Below, piece by piece: positions 33,628 through 48,044 of a DNA stretch of 64,000 bases; the stretch's first letter is position 1, and every line of letters starts with the position of its first letter. Both the position numbers and the translations under genes were made by a program. The notes under the pieces were generated by a model. The model made no database searches. It was not told the DNA's origin and saw nothing but the letters and a program-made list of their open reading frames with translations. The stretch lies in assembly GCA_029582155.1 (NCBI GenBank), contig CM055898.1, positions 37,519,458 through 37,583,457 of the forward strand. The letters are read 5' to 3'. Source of the DNA: Panopea generosa. Its lineage: Eukaryota; Mollusca; Bivalvia; Adapedonta; Hiatellidae.

Positions 33628-36600
33628 TGGTAACGCTGTGTGGATTTTGCATCTGATGATACGCAGTTTGGTAACGCTGTGTGGATTTCAAATCAGGCTG
33701 TAAGGAATTTAAATAAGGCTGTTTGGATTTTAATAAAGGCTTTGTGGATTTTGCATGACGATGATAAACGTTTTGATAACGCTATGTAGGGTTTACATGA
33801 TGGTGATACACGTTTTAGTGATGCTATGTGTATGTTACATGATGATGAAACACGTTTTTGTAACGCTATGTGTATGTTACATTATGATGATACACGTTTT
33901 GATAACGCTATGTCGCCTTACATGATTTTGGTAATACTTGGCGGATATTCTATGATGATAATATACATTATGGTAACGATGTGTGGATGATACATGATGA
34001 TTATATACGTAACGGTTTTGTTAACGCTATGTTGATGTTACATGATGCAGAGACATGTTCGGTAACGTTATGAGGATATTACATGATGTTGGTACATATT
34101 TTGGTAACGCTATGTGGACGTTACAAGATGACAATAAATGTTTTGGTAATGCTATGTGTGGTTTCCATAATGATTATAAAAGTTTTGTTAACGCTTTGTG
34201 TATGTTACATGATGATGATACATGTTTTGGTAACGCTAAGTGGGGTTTACATGATGATACACGTTTTGGTAACGTTATGTGGATGGAACATAATGCTATT
34301 ACACGTTTTGGTAACGTTATGTGGATGTAACATAATGATTATACACGTTTTGTTACTGTTATGTGGATACTACATGATGATTACGAATATATTGGTAACA
34401 CTATATTAATGTTACATGACGGTGATAAACGTTTTGTAAATGATATGTGGATGTTACATGAATATGATTTATATTTTGGTAACGCTTTGTGAATATAACA
34501 TTATGATGATACATGTTTTGGTAACGCTATGTGGGGTTTACATGATAATGATACACGTTTTGGTAACATTATGTTGATGTTACATGATAATTGTACCAGT
34601 TTTGCTAACGCTATGCGGATGTTACATGATGATGATACACGTTTTGGTAACGCTACGTGGATGTTACGTAATGATGATACACGTATTGGTAACACTGCAT
34701 GGATGTTACATGATGATGGTACATGTTTAAGTAACGCTATGTGGATGTTACATGATGATGATACACGTATTGGTAATGCTGTGTCGATGATACATGTTGA
34801 TGATATACGTTTTGGTAACACTTTTTTGATGTAACATGAAGATGGGTCTTGTTTTGGTAACACTATGTGGACTACTTGATGATGATACACGTTTTGGTAA
34901 CGCTATGTGGGGTTTATATGATGATGATTATACACGTTTGGTAAGGCTATGTGGGGTTTACAAGATGATGATACACGTTTGGTATGGCTATGTGGGGTTT
35001 ATATGATGATGATATATGTTTGGTAAGGTTATGTGGGGATTAAATGATGATGATACACGTCTGGTAAGGCTATATGGGGTTAACATGATGATGATACACC
35101 TCTGGTAAGGCTATTTGTGGTTAACATGATGATGATTCACGTTTGGTAAGGCTATATGGGTTAACATGATGATGATACACGATTGGTAAGGTTATATGGG
35201 ATTTATATGATGATGATACACGTTTGGTGAGACTATGTGGGGTTTACATGATGATGACACACGTTCGGTGAGTCTGTGTGGTTTAAATGATGATGATACA
35301 CACTTGGTAAGGCTATGTTGGGTTTATATGATGATGATACACGTTTTGTAAGTCTATGTGTAGTTTAAATGATGATGATACACGCTTGGTAAGGCGATGA
35401 TGGGTTTATATGATGACGATACATGTATGTTAAGGATATTTGGGTTTTATATGATGATGATACACGTTCGGTAAGTCTGTGTGGTTTAAATGATGATGAT
35501 ACACGCTTGGTAAGGCTATGTTGGGTTTATATGATGATGATACACGTTTGGTAAGTCTATGTGTGGTTTAAATGATGATGATACACGTTTGTTAAGGATA
35601 TGTGGGGTTTATATGATTATGATACACGTTTGTTAACGATATGTGGGGTTTACATGATGATGATACACGTTTGGTAAGGCTTTGTGGGGTTTATATGATG
35701 CTAATACACGCTTGGTAAGGCTATGTTTGGTTTATATGATGATGATACACGTTTGGTAAGGCTATATGGGGTTAATATGATAATGATACACGTTTTGGAA
35801 AGGCTATGTGAGGTTTATACGATTATGATACACATTTGTTAAGGCTAAGTGGGGTTAACATTATGATGATACACGTTTAGTAAGACTTTGTGTGGTTTAT
35901 ATTACAATAATACACGTTTTGTAAGGCTTTGTGAGGTTTATATGATGATGATAAACAATTGGTAAGGCTATGAGGGGTTTAGAAGATGACGATACACGTT
36001 TGGTAAGGTTATGTTGGGTGTATATGATGATGATACACGTTCGGTAAGTCTATGTGTGGTTTAAATGATGATGATACACGTTTGTTAAGGATATGCGGGG
36101 TTAACATGATGATGATACACGTTTGGTAAGGCTTTGTGGGGTTCATATGATGCCAATACACGCTTGGTAAGGCTATGTTTGGTTTATATGATGATGTTAC
36201 ACGTTTGGTAAGGCTATATGGGGTTTATATGATAATCAACACGTTTTGGAAAGGCTATGTGAGGTTTATACGATTATGATACACATTTGTTAAGGCTAAG
36301 TGGGGTTAACATCATGATGATACACGTTTAGTAAGGCTTTGTGGGGTTTATATTACAATAATACACGTTTGATAAGGCTTTGTGAGGTTCATATGATGAT
36401 AATAAACAATTGGTAAGGATATGTGGGGTTTGGAAGATGACGATACACGTTTGGTTAGGTTATGTTGGGTGTATATGATGACGATACACGTTCGGTAAGT
36501 CTATGTGTGGTTTAAATGATGATGATACACGCTTGATAAGGCTATGTTGGGTTTATATGATGATGGTACACCTTTGGTAAGGTTATATGGGGTTTATATG

Positions 36601-39600
36601 ATAATGATACACGTTTTGGTAAGGATATGTGAGGTTTATATGATGATGATACACGTTTGGTAAGACTAAGTGGATTTAACATGATAGTACACGTTTGGTA
36701 AGGCTACGTGTTGTTTACATGATGATGATATACGTTTGGTAAGACAATGTGGATTTTACATGATAGTACACGTTTGGTAAGGCTATATGGGTTTTACATG
36801 ATGATGATACACGTTTGGTAAGGCTATATGGATTTGACAAGATGATGATACACGTTTATCAAGCCTATATGGGGTTTACATGATGATGATACACGTTTGA
36901 TAATACTATGTGGGGTTTACATGATGATGATACACGTTTGGTATGGTTATGTGGGGTTTACATGATGATGATACACATTTGGTAAGGCTATGTGGGGTTA
37001 CATGATGATGGTATACGTTTGGTAATGATATGTGGGGCTTACATGATGATGATAGACGTTTAGTAAGGCTATGTTGGGTTGACATGATTATGATACACGT
37101 TTTGTAGGGCTATGATGGGCTTACATGATGATGATACACGTTAAGTAAGCCTGTATTGGGTTAACATGATGATGATACACGTTTGATAAGGCTATGTGGG
37201 GTTAACATGATGATGATACACGTTTGGTATGGTTATGTGGGGTTTACATGATGATGAAACACATTTGGTAAGGCTATGTGGGGCTTACATGAAGATGATT
37301 CACGTTTGGTAAGGCTATGCCGGCTAACATGATGATGATACACCTTTGGTAAGGCTATGTGGGGCTTACATGATGATGGTACACGTTTGGTAAAGATATG
37401 TGGGGCTTACATGATGATGATAGACGTTTGGTAAGGCTATGTTGGGTTGACATGATAATGATACACGTTCGGTAAGGCTATGTGGGGCTTACATGACGAT
37501 AATACACGTATGGTAAAGCTAAGTAGGGTTAAGATGATGACGATACACGTTTGCTAAGGAGATGATGGGTTTATATGATATTGATTCACGTTTGGTAAGG
37601 ATATATAGGTTTGCACGATGATGATACACGTTTGGTAAGGCTATGTCGGGCTAACATGATGATGGTACACCTTTGGTAAGGCTATGTGGGGCTTACATTA
37701 TGATGGTACATGTTTGGTTAGGCTATGTGGGGCTTACATGATGATGATAGACATATGGTAAGGCTATGTGAGGTTTATATGATGATGATACACGTTTGGT
37801 AAGCTATGTCGGGTAATATGTGATGATACACGTTTGGTAAGGCTATGTGGGGCTAACATGATGATTATACACCTTTGGTAAGGCTATGTGGGGCTTACAT
37901 GATGATGGTACATGTTTGGTTAGGCTATGTAGGGCTTATATGATTATGATAGACGTTTGGTAAGGCTATGTTGGGTTTAAATGATGATGATACACGTTAG
38001 GTAAGGCTATGTGTGGTAATATGATGATGATACACGTTTTGTTAGGCTATGTGGGGCTCATATGATGATGATACACCTTTGGTAAGGCTATGTGGAGCTT
38101 ACATGATGATGGTACATGTTTGGTAAGGCTATGTGGGGTAATATGATGATACATGTTTCGTAAGGCTATGTGGGGTAGTATGCTGATACACGTTTGATAA
38201 GGCTATGTGGGGTAATATGATGCTACCTGTTTCATAAGGCTTTGTGGGTTAATATGATGGTACATATTTGGTAAGGCTATGTGGGGCTTACATGAAGATG
38301 ATTCACGTTTGATAAGGCTATGTGAGGTTTACATGATGATGGTACAGGTTTGGTAATTCTTTGTTGGGCCTACGTGATAATGATACACGTTTGGTAATGC
38401 TATGAAGGGCTTACATGATGATGATACACGTTTGGTAAGGCTATGTTGGGCTTACCTGATGATGATACACGTTCGTTAAGGCTATATGGGGCTAACATGA
38501 TGATGATACACGTCTGGTAAGGCTAAGTGAAATTTAGATAATGACAATACACGTTTGCTAAGGCGATGATGGGTTTATATGATGTTGAGTCACGTTTGAT
38601 AAGGTTATATAGGGTTTACACGATGATGATACACGTTTGTTAAGGCTATGTGTGGCTTACATGATGATGATACATGTTTTGTTAGGCTATGTGGGGATAA
38701 CATGATGATGATAGACGTTTGGTAAGGCTATGTTGAGTTTACATGATGATGATACACGTTTGGTAAGACTATGTGTGGTTACATGATGATACAGGTTTTG
38801 ATAAGACTATGTGGACTAAACATGAAAGTACACGTTTTGTAAGGCTATATGGGGTTTACATGATGATGATATGTGGACTTAACATGATAGTACACGTTTT
38901 GTAAGGCTATTTGGTGTTAACATGATGATGATACACGTTTTGGTAACGCTATATGGAGTTAACATTATGATAATACACGTTTTTGAAGCGTTATATGAGG
39001 TTAACATGATGATGATACACGTATTGTAAGGCTATATAGGGTTTTCATGATAATGATACACGTTTTTGTAGCGCAATATTGGATTTACACGATAATGATA
39101 CCCGTTTTATTAGGTTAAATTGGGCTTACATGATAATGATACACGTTTTGGTAGGTCTATTTGGGGTTTACATGATGATGATACACGTTTTGGTAACGCT
39201 ATGTGGAGGTAACATTATGATGATACCCGTTTTTGAAACGCTATATGGGGTTTACATGATAATGATACACGTATTGTTAGGCTATAAAGGGTTTTCATGA
39301 TAATGATACACGTTTTTGTAGCGCTATATTGGATTTACATGATAATGATACACGTTTTGTTAGGTTAAATTGGGCTAACATGATAATGATACACGTTTTG
39401 GTAGGGCTTTTTGGGGTTAACATGCTGGTGATACACGTTTTGGTTAGGTTATTTGGGGTTTACATGATGATGATACACGTTTTGGTAAGGCTATGTGTGG
39501 TAATATGATAAGATACGTTTTGGTAAGGCTATATGGGGTTTACATAATGATGATTAACGTTTGGTAAGGCTATATGGGGCTTACATGATAATGATACACG

Positions 39601-40578
39601 TTTTGGTAAGGCTAAATGGGGTTTACATGATGATTATAAACGTTTGGTCCGCTATGTGGGGCTATAATGATGATAATACACCTTTGGTAAGGCTATGTGG
39701 GCTTACATGATGATGGTACATGTTTGGTTAGGCTATGTGAGGCTTACATGATGGTGATAGACGTTTGGTAAGGCTATGTGAGGTTTATATGATGATGATA
39801 CACGTTTGTTAAGGCTATGTGGGTTAATATGATGATGATACACGTTTGGTTAGGCTATGTGGGGCTTACATGATGATGATACACCTTTGGTAAGGCTATG
39901 TAGGGCTTACATGATGATGGTACATGTTTGGTTAGGCTGCGTGGGGCTTATATGATGATGATAGACGTTTGGTAAGGCTATGTTGGGTTTACATGATGAT
40001 GATACACGTTAGGTAAGGCTATGTGGTGTGATATGATGATGATACACGTTTTGTAAGGCTATGTGGGGCTTACATGATGATGATACACCTTTGGTAAGGC
40101 TATGTTGGGTTTATATGATGATGATAGACGTTTGGTAAGGCTATGTTGGGTTTACATGATGATGATACACGTTAGGTAAGGCTATGTGGTGTGATATGAT
40201 TATGATACACGTTTGGTAAGGCTATGTGGAGCTTACATGATGATGGTACATGTTTGGTAAGGCTATGTGGGGCTTACATGATGATGATACACCTTTGGTA
40301 AGGATATGTTGGGTTTATATGATGAAGATATACCTTTGGTAAGGCTATGTTGGGTTTACATGATGATGATACACGTTTGGTAAATCTATGTGGGGTAATA
40401 TGATGATACATGTATCGTAAGGCTATGTTGGGTAATATGGTGATACACGTTTGGTAAGGCTATGTGGGGTAATCTAATGATGATACACCTTTTGGTAACA
40501 CTATGTGGATGTTACATGAATGATGATACATGAATTGGTGAGAGTCTGTTGGTTTACTTGGTAATGATATTTGTTTTG
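33628..40578. repeat. 7-kb minisatellite, 41-42-bp unit with nested higher-order repeats
   Basis: About 165 units of the form GATGATGATACACGTTTGGT then AAGGCTATGTGGGGTTTACA. Units near the left end (to about 34900) are mostly 42 bp with GGTAACGCTATGTGGATGTTA; most of the rest are 41 bp with GGTAAGGCTATGTGGGG. Distinctive variants recur at fixed offsets of about 250 bp (39039 and 39289), 451 bp (35697 and 36149, 35951 and 36402), 1004 bp (37561 and 38565) and 2011 bp (37702 and 39712, 37948 and 39960). No RNA or protein gene is indicated. The array is not part of the three arms. Confidence 0.95.
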
Positions 40579-42045
40579 TATAAAAACAAATCCATCTTAA
40601 TAAATAGAATTTTAGAATAATAATAAAAGACGAATACAAATTTTTATACTACACAAGTTTAACAAAAATAGAATAATATTTTATTCTTTGTTTGCAATTG
40701 GTAATTTTTTATACTGTTATTTTTTATTGCCTAGTTCTGTGTATTACATTACAAGTCTTACAGAAAATGATTGTTTATAAATTAAATCCTGATCCTGATG
40801 ATGATATATAAATATTTAATTTGAGACTACTCGAGTGAATGGAAAAAATTAGATCTATACGCTGCAAAGTAAATGCATTGATGTATAAGTAATTCTCTGA
40901 AAGAGAATGTTGTAAAGCAAAATACCAGTATATCTGATATAATAACCACATTTTATATTTTCTTTATATTTCTATACACAAAAGCAAAATATTGTCTGTG
41001 TACTCGTTTCAGGTGATTTCTATTTTCACAAGCATTTAAACAATCGATAGCGCGATACTAAACGAAATAACTTTTAACTACTAGTATTCTATTAAAAGAT
41101 CTCAATGCTTCCACTTGCTTTAACGTTGACCTTAAAACACACTTGATTTATTAAAGTTGTCTAGTAAATGAAATGTTCATCCAAGAATACGTTTTGGATA
41201 CTCGCATCTAGCCCCATACATACTTTAACAAATTTTCTGACTGTGTCCATTGGTATTAAATTTCCTGCAATAGCTTCTCTGTAAAATACCAGCCAATCAA
41301 TTGTATTTTTAAAATTCCAGTAACAATATCACAATATAAACATGCAAGAAAGGTACGGAATAAGTTTAAATAAACATGATAGAAATTAAGTTAACATCGG
41401 CATAAAGTGTATATGAATACAGCAAATTATATCTCAGTTGTTTTAATAATGATTTTTGAACTGCGTTTGGTGGCCTGAATGTTTTAGAAATATTTTACTG
41501 TTTCCTAGAAATTGTGACAAATGTATGAATGTTATTATTTTGAGTATTCCATTTAATGATGAAGGTATTATAAAAGTTAAAGGAAAACTATGAACTTGTG
41601 TAGGTTTAAAAATTTTTACCGAAAAACTAGAAGTAAATCAAATTGAAATTTCCGTTCAAATTCCAATTGAAAAGGCATTTTGTTATGGAAATATTTTAAA
41701 GAAGAATTTTAGACAAGTAATTAAGAAACATATCTAATCATTGGATAATAAAATATCTAATGAGTAGCAGGGACACAACCTTTCATCGTTTCATATGTTT
41801 CCTAATTGGTTTGTAAGAAATAAGAAAAGAAAAATAGCACGATTTTATATTTATCCTATTAAAGGCAATGTGAAAAATGGGACTTTCCGAACTGATGGTG
41901 GTGAGCGTAACAGTGGTGTAACTTTTTCATTGATTGATTAAGTTACAGTTATGAATTGTTCATACAATAATATTTACATTCCCACTGCAATAAGCCTAAA
42001 TGAACTATATAAAATTACTGCATTTCATTTCTCAATAAAAAACAG
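40579..42045. other. AT-rich stretch after the minisatellite, no gene seen
   Basis: No coding similarity, RNA gene or tandem repeat is visible here. Confidence 0.6.
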
Positions 42046-42049
42046 CTGC

Positions 42050-42200
42050 ATCTGGGCGGAGCTAAATAGGACCAGTTTGCATTTCATTGGTTGCACGATT
42101 TTGTTTTGCTGGTGAGACGTCACGTTGCCGTTAGTTTCACGTGTTTTTTGCCGTTAGTTGTCCAACATATGCGTGCACTTGTTCAGTATGTTAACAACGT
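42050..42200. promoter_or_regulatory. Promoter-like cluster of common transcription factor sites
   Basis: Within 130 bp lie GGGCGGAGC (GC-box-like), GTTTGCATTTCATTGG (octamer-like plus CCAAT complement), GACGTCACG (CRE-like) and TTCACGTGTT (E-box). Local G+C is higher than in the flanks. No gene is recognised on either side, so this may equally be part of an unknown repeat. Confidence 0.25.
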
Positions 42201-42354
42201 CGCCATTACATTCACGTCATTGTGATTTAATGCGTATTATTTGATTTCTAAATATCAAAATGGCAAATAGTTTTATCTAAAATAGCTGATTAATATAATG
42301 CAAATATAAGGATAAAAAGCCAAATTTTGAGTTTTAATCGGGTGATTAATGTTG

Positions 42355-42560
42355 CCTAACTATCCGGATTCCAGGCAAAAACCAGGCGGAATTCACACGG
42401 AATCCCTTTTTTCCGCTCGGATTCCAGGCGAACACGAAATTCATGGCAAAAGTCCGTGTGAATATTTTGTTTTTCCGCACTGACTTTTTTATCCGCCCGG
42501 AATTTCTGCTTGTCCGTCCGGAATGTCTGCTTTAACACGGATTTTAATACATAAACGTTT
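42355..42560. repeat. Short degenerate repeats of the type TCCG-CGGAAT
   Basis: Segments such as CCGGATTCCAGGC, GGCGGAATTCACACGGAAT, CGCTCGGATTCCAGGC, CCGCCCGGAATT and CCGTCCGGAATG recur at irregular spacing, in both orientations. An 86-codon frame on the minus strand (42356-42616) through it has low complexity and no motif I recognise. Confidence 0.5.
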
Positions 42561-42616
42561 TGAGAGCACGGACATTTCATACTTTGAAAATAAGCAGCAA
42601 CAATGTTAAAATTCAT

Positions 42617-44610
42617 ACGGAAATTTCATACATAGAAGTGTTTCAGCACCTGCATTTCAACAGACTTAGAAAAAAAAACCAGCAAATTTTAACGCACATG
42701 TCTGTAAATCATATTAAATAAAAGGCAAGTGTCAGAGTTTTACCAGTTTTCACAGGTCACTCATTTCCATATTTTGATAATCATCTGCGATCATATAGAT
42801 TTCCTGTGCCCTTACTCATTGTTTGAAACAATAAGAAATAGAAGAAAAAACATGATTTCCTGTTTTTCCATAGTATTTCTGTGTAAAACTCGAAGTCCAC
42901 TAACTAAGACCCCATTTGACCCTAGCCCCTTTTTCTGAAGTAAATCCCAAGCTTTCTTTAACTGTAACTCGGGAACATGTACACAAAATTTCATCAAAAT
43001 ATGTAAAAGAAAACAAAAGTTGTTAGAATTTCTTTTTTTATTTTTAAAAACAATGACCTTGACCATGACCTGATTTACCATAACATCGATCATAATCTTC
43101 CTTCTCCTAGAAGGAACGTATAAATAAATTTTCAATCAAATATAATTCTAAGAAAACTAATTGAATAATTTATATTTCAATATCCAGTTTACATAATTCT
43201 ATAATATTAATCGTCTTACCATACAATAATTTAACCATTGTCTTTTCAATACATCACAAGTTCACATGGTACCAAATCTACTCTAAATTATATATTTACC
43301 ATGTTGCGACAACAACGAACTCATTAGATAAAACTAGCCCTATTCACATCAACTAGCTTTGATGTTACATTTTATTTCATTGATCCTACTCAGGAAATTT
43401 AATCAATCGGATTGTGGCTTACATAGGAATAGCAGTTGTAATTCAAAGTGAAAGAGAAATTGTTTTGAGCAAATTTGAAACAACAACTTTTGTGTTGTGT
43501 GGCCATAATAAGGATTTTGTGATGCTGAATATGGCAAGGCACCAATGGACCAACTGTATATGTTAATACATTATCTGGAGTCACGATATGTTGAAGTTTA
43601 AAGATTATGTCAGAATATCGCCAGCCATCAGCAGAGCCATAAACCATGTTACCATTATTCATCCACCAGGGAAGAAACACATGCATGAAATTGGTAATTA
43701 GTTGAAGTTAGTTTATTTATTTGTAATGAATTGCATTTGTTTGCAAGTATATGCATACTTTCATACCCTAAGTGATAATACAAAAATCAGTTCCGACATG
43801 CTTTCAGATCTGAAACTTATAATCACATAAATCCTCAGACATTCCATAATTGCCTTTGTTTTGATAATCCCACCCATGCTTTCACAGCTTAATACATGTT
43901 AGACCAGACAGATTTTGTTGTGTATTTTCAGTCCTGACTGCTTATCATGTCATGCACAATTGACTCCCCAATTATCAAACGGCCGATGCCTGTTTGTTTA
44001 TCTGGTTTTTGGTCAATAATTGTTATTAATTGGTTTAAATTAATTGATTTGGCAGAATTTAAAGGACTCTACTATATAGTTAAAGAAAGTTTGTGAGTGA
44101 AAATGTTGAATTAATAAGTCTTGTAAATGAAAATAATTTGTAAACAAAAAAAAAAGCATGTTTGTTTTCATTAATTTAGTGTTCTAATTTAGTTTCACTA
44201 CAATGATTTAGTTTTATTACAAAGTGAATTTGTAATAGATGTTGAAGCTCATAAATAAAGAAATGTATATTTGGAAGGGTTATTAGTTATTTTCAAATTC
44301 TTCATTTTTAATAATTGCAAAACAGACATTTAACATAAATAACTTATGTCTTTACCTTGTGGTTCACCAAGAACAATTTTAAATGTACATCGTCACTTGA
44401 TTTGACCTCTATTCATCATATTATAAGAGTGTGGTTTTTTTACATAAGTTTTTTTACATAAACAATGACATATATCTACATGCAATCAGGGTATGACTTT
44501 TTTCTGGTGGGTGAGGGGTGGTTTAATATTTTTAATATAGTTTTAAATGCTGTGTTCAACACTATTAAGATTTTTTTATATGACGTGTCTTATTTTTTAG
44601 GTGTGGTGGT
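42617..44610. other. Stretch with unrecognised open frames only
   Basis: Frames at 42812-43135 and 43399-43686 (both minus) are open for 107 and 95 codons. The second contains PWWMNNGNMVYGSADGW, which faintly recalls the FAR segment with PxxGWxDN. It lacks a splice acceptor or donor in the right place and I do not call it. The remaining sequence is AT-rich. Confidence 0.4.
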
Positions 44611-44639
44611 GGGGGGGGGGGGGGGGGGGGGGGGGGGGG
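44611..44639 (+). repeat. Poly(G) run of 29
   Basis: Twenty-nine uninterrupted G after GTGGTGGT. Such a run can form G-quadruplexes and is prone to length error in both replication and sequencing. Confidence 0.9.
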
Positions 44640-44954
44640 AAAGGTGGGAGGAGCTTTTTATTCATTATTTTTATCTTTTATCCATTCAAAATATTAAAAT
44701 CTCGTTTAAATAAAAAAGAATTAACAATTAATATTAGTAGTGAATAATTTTTCTTAATTTTGTAAATTTCATGAGTTTTTGTTATTGAGAGAGGCACAAT
44801 TTGGAGTTCCATTTGTTCCTTTATCCAAGTCCAGACCATAAAATATAAATATAACCACAAGTTTTGTATGTTTTAGTTACAACTTACAACATTTGTCAAG
44901 TTGAACATTTTTTTTTTTTTTTTAACATTTCAGCTGCCACCGATGATGGAAAGG

Positions 44955-45055
44955 GACCAGCAAGGTCGAAGTGTATTTAATTGAATAACAGTAACCCAGC
45001 CAGATGACCAGCATGGTCGAAAGGTAATTAATTGAAAAACAGTAACCCAGCCAGA
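44955..45055 (+). repeat. Twofold tandem repeat of about 55 bp
   Basis: TTAATTGAATAACAGTAACC and CAGCCAGATGACCAGCATGG are followed about 55 bp later by TTAATTGAAAAACAGTAACC and CAGCCAGAG. A short local duplication. Confidence 0.7.
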
Positions 45056-45539
45056 GTTCGAATGAAGACCAAATAAAGTGCAACTCAAAAGTACTCACAC
45101 GCATTGAGTCAAATTTAAATCATGGCATTCCAGACTATACGAAATCTAAAGAAAGCTTAGCAGAAGGTATTATTTATAATGAAATAGTTTTATATGTATT
45201 GGTTTTAAGTGGGGTTGAAACGCAAAGAAAACAAGATAGATTTTCCGAAAATTAAAGTTTGCTAGACTTAAGAGCTAAACGCGTTTTGAAAAACGAGATT
45301 AAAGCAAGCCGAAATAACATATACATGAAATACGTTTATAAGAAAAGATAAGGATAACAAAAAGTATAAATGATAATACTGATATTAACAATGATCAATG
45401 ATGAAGATGTTTTGAATAATTGAGCCATTAACATTGTCAAACAGAGAAAAAAGTTATTTAGAATGTCGGACAAATCCGAGGATGGAACGTGGTACACGAA
45501 TACGTTCAATCTGAGATTGCTTGTGACGAGATTGACCAA

Positions 45540-45760
45540 TAGGAATCCATGGAGCGTAGGCGAAGTCCACCAGAAAATTCAAAAGCGATAGGTCTAAAGG
45601 GGCAAGACGAATTGCACCATACAGTTACTGGGCTCAAACAAACGACCATCAAATTAGGCAGGCAACAATCGAACAGCAACAGAAGAAGTCATGTGGTTCT
45701 TGTGTGGTCAGGATGGTCATTGGATGAATAAGTGTTTGAAGAACACAAAGAGAAATTTAA
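45540..45760 (+). pseudogene. Possible retroelement gag relic with a zinc knuckle
   Basis: One frame reads WFLCGQDGHWMNKC near 45690-45736, matching C-x2-C-x4-H-x4-C except that the first Cys appears only in another frame. The sequence upstream (ESMERRRSPPEN in another frame, Gln-rich) would fit the region preceding a gag knuckle. No protease or polymerase follows within the next kilobase, so this is a faint relic at best. Confidence 0.35.
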
Positions 45761-46909
<1,149 letters not shown>

Positions 46910-47363
46910 TTATTTAAAGAGGGTTATTAAATTGGTAAACCAATCTTCCTTGAGGCGCATAAACATTATACATATACATTTTCAAAGAGGTAGAAAATAA
47001 CTTTCATTCATCTGCTGCATATATCACTCATTAAAGATTACCATGCTCCTGATTACAGCTCTCATTTACGCGCACGCATACACATACACACACTTTCGCT
47101 TTTTATATTCGTATAAAGAACATATTTCAATTTAGATACACATGCAATTGTACATGTAAATTGAATATAATAGAGGACAAACAACACAACAATAATAATA
47201 TCGATAGAAACAAAATAAAAATCTTTTTTCTTTACAAAAACTAATAACGGTAAGGTATTTTTTTAAGCATATGGCTGTTAGAGGTACATGTATTTTTAAT
47301 TTCAATTTCCTTTTATCCAAATCAAATCATTCCTTGCAGAAACATTTAACGAACACGCGTTTC

Positions 47364-48040
47364 TTATACTTTGTGGAATACTATTCCAAATAACTGCTCC
47401 CGAATATGATAGACTACCTTTAAACAGTTCAATTCAAGGTTTCGGAATAAAGACATTTTTATTTGAGCTTGAACGCAACATGATGGATGTATTATTGATT
47501 GATTCACCGAAGTTGAATAGTTCACACAAATATGGCCGAGCTGTACCATTTGCTATGTTATACATGAGTTTTGCCGTTTGTAGAAAAACAGTTTGATCGA
47601 TAGATAACATATTCAGTGTTTCGAATGAAATTTAAAGACTTTCATTTTCATTTCCTTAAATATATTTGCATGCTCTCGTCTGCAGTTTAATTAACTTATT
47701 TATATCTTGTTTGAAGTATTTCCCCAAACTGTACAACAATAATTGCAACGTGGTTGAATGTATGCTTTGTAATATAACGTTTTATGGTTGATAGAAAGAT
47801 AATCTTTTACCTTTGATAATAGCCAGATATATAATGATTATTTTAGAAAGATTGTAAATGTTTATTCCATAGCATGCAATCGTCAATAAATATTCCAAGG
47901 ATTTATCGCCTTTTGTAGTAGTTAATTCTGTACTGTTGAACGTAAGTTGTAAATTGATTTTATTTAAATGCTGTTGTTTCTGACGAGAGGTGATTAACAT
48001 TACTTTTGTTTGTCATAATTAAATACCATACCATTTTGAA
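47364..48040 (-). pseudogene. LINE C-terminal region in fragments
   Basis: Minus-strand pieces include VMLITSRQKQQHLNKINLQL followed by a segment corresponding to the LINE thumb region (47782-48000), then INKLIKLQTRACKYI in another frame (about 47670-47720), and MVQLGHICVNYSTSVNQ (47364-47549). These follow the order seen at the C-terminus of CR1/L2-type polyproteins but are interrupted by several frameshifts and stops. Confidence 0.65.
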
Positions 48041-48044
48041 TGCA

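Noticed and set aside
33628-40578. Regular short repeats that might suggest a CRISPR array
   Set aside because: Units are contiguous with no unique spacers, no cas genes are present, and the DNA is eukaryotic. It is a minisatellite.
42356-42616. 86-codon minus-strand frame as a gene
   Set aside because: It runs through repeated TCCG/CGGAAT segments, so its openness follows from the repeats.
43399-43686. Minus-strand frame with PWWMNNGNMVYGSADGW, faintly like the FAR segment with PxxGWxDN
   Set aside because: No splice acceptor or donor fits, the sequence after it does not follow FAR, and the match is only a few residues.
44465-44713. 82-codon plus-strand frame with a poly-Gly run
   Set aside because: The Gly run is the poly(G) tract read as codons and the rest is AT-rich low complexity.
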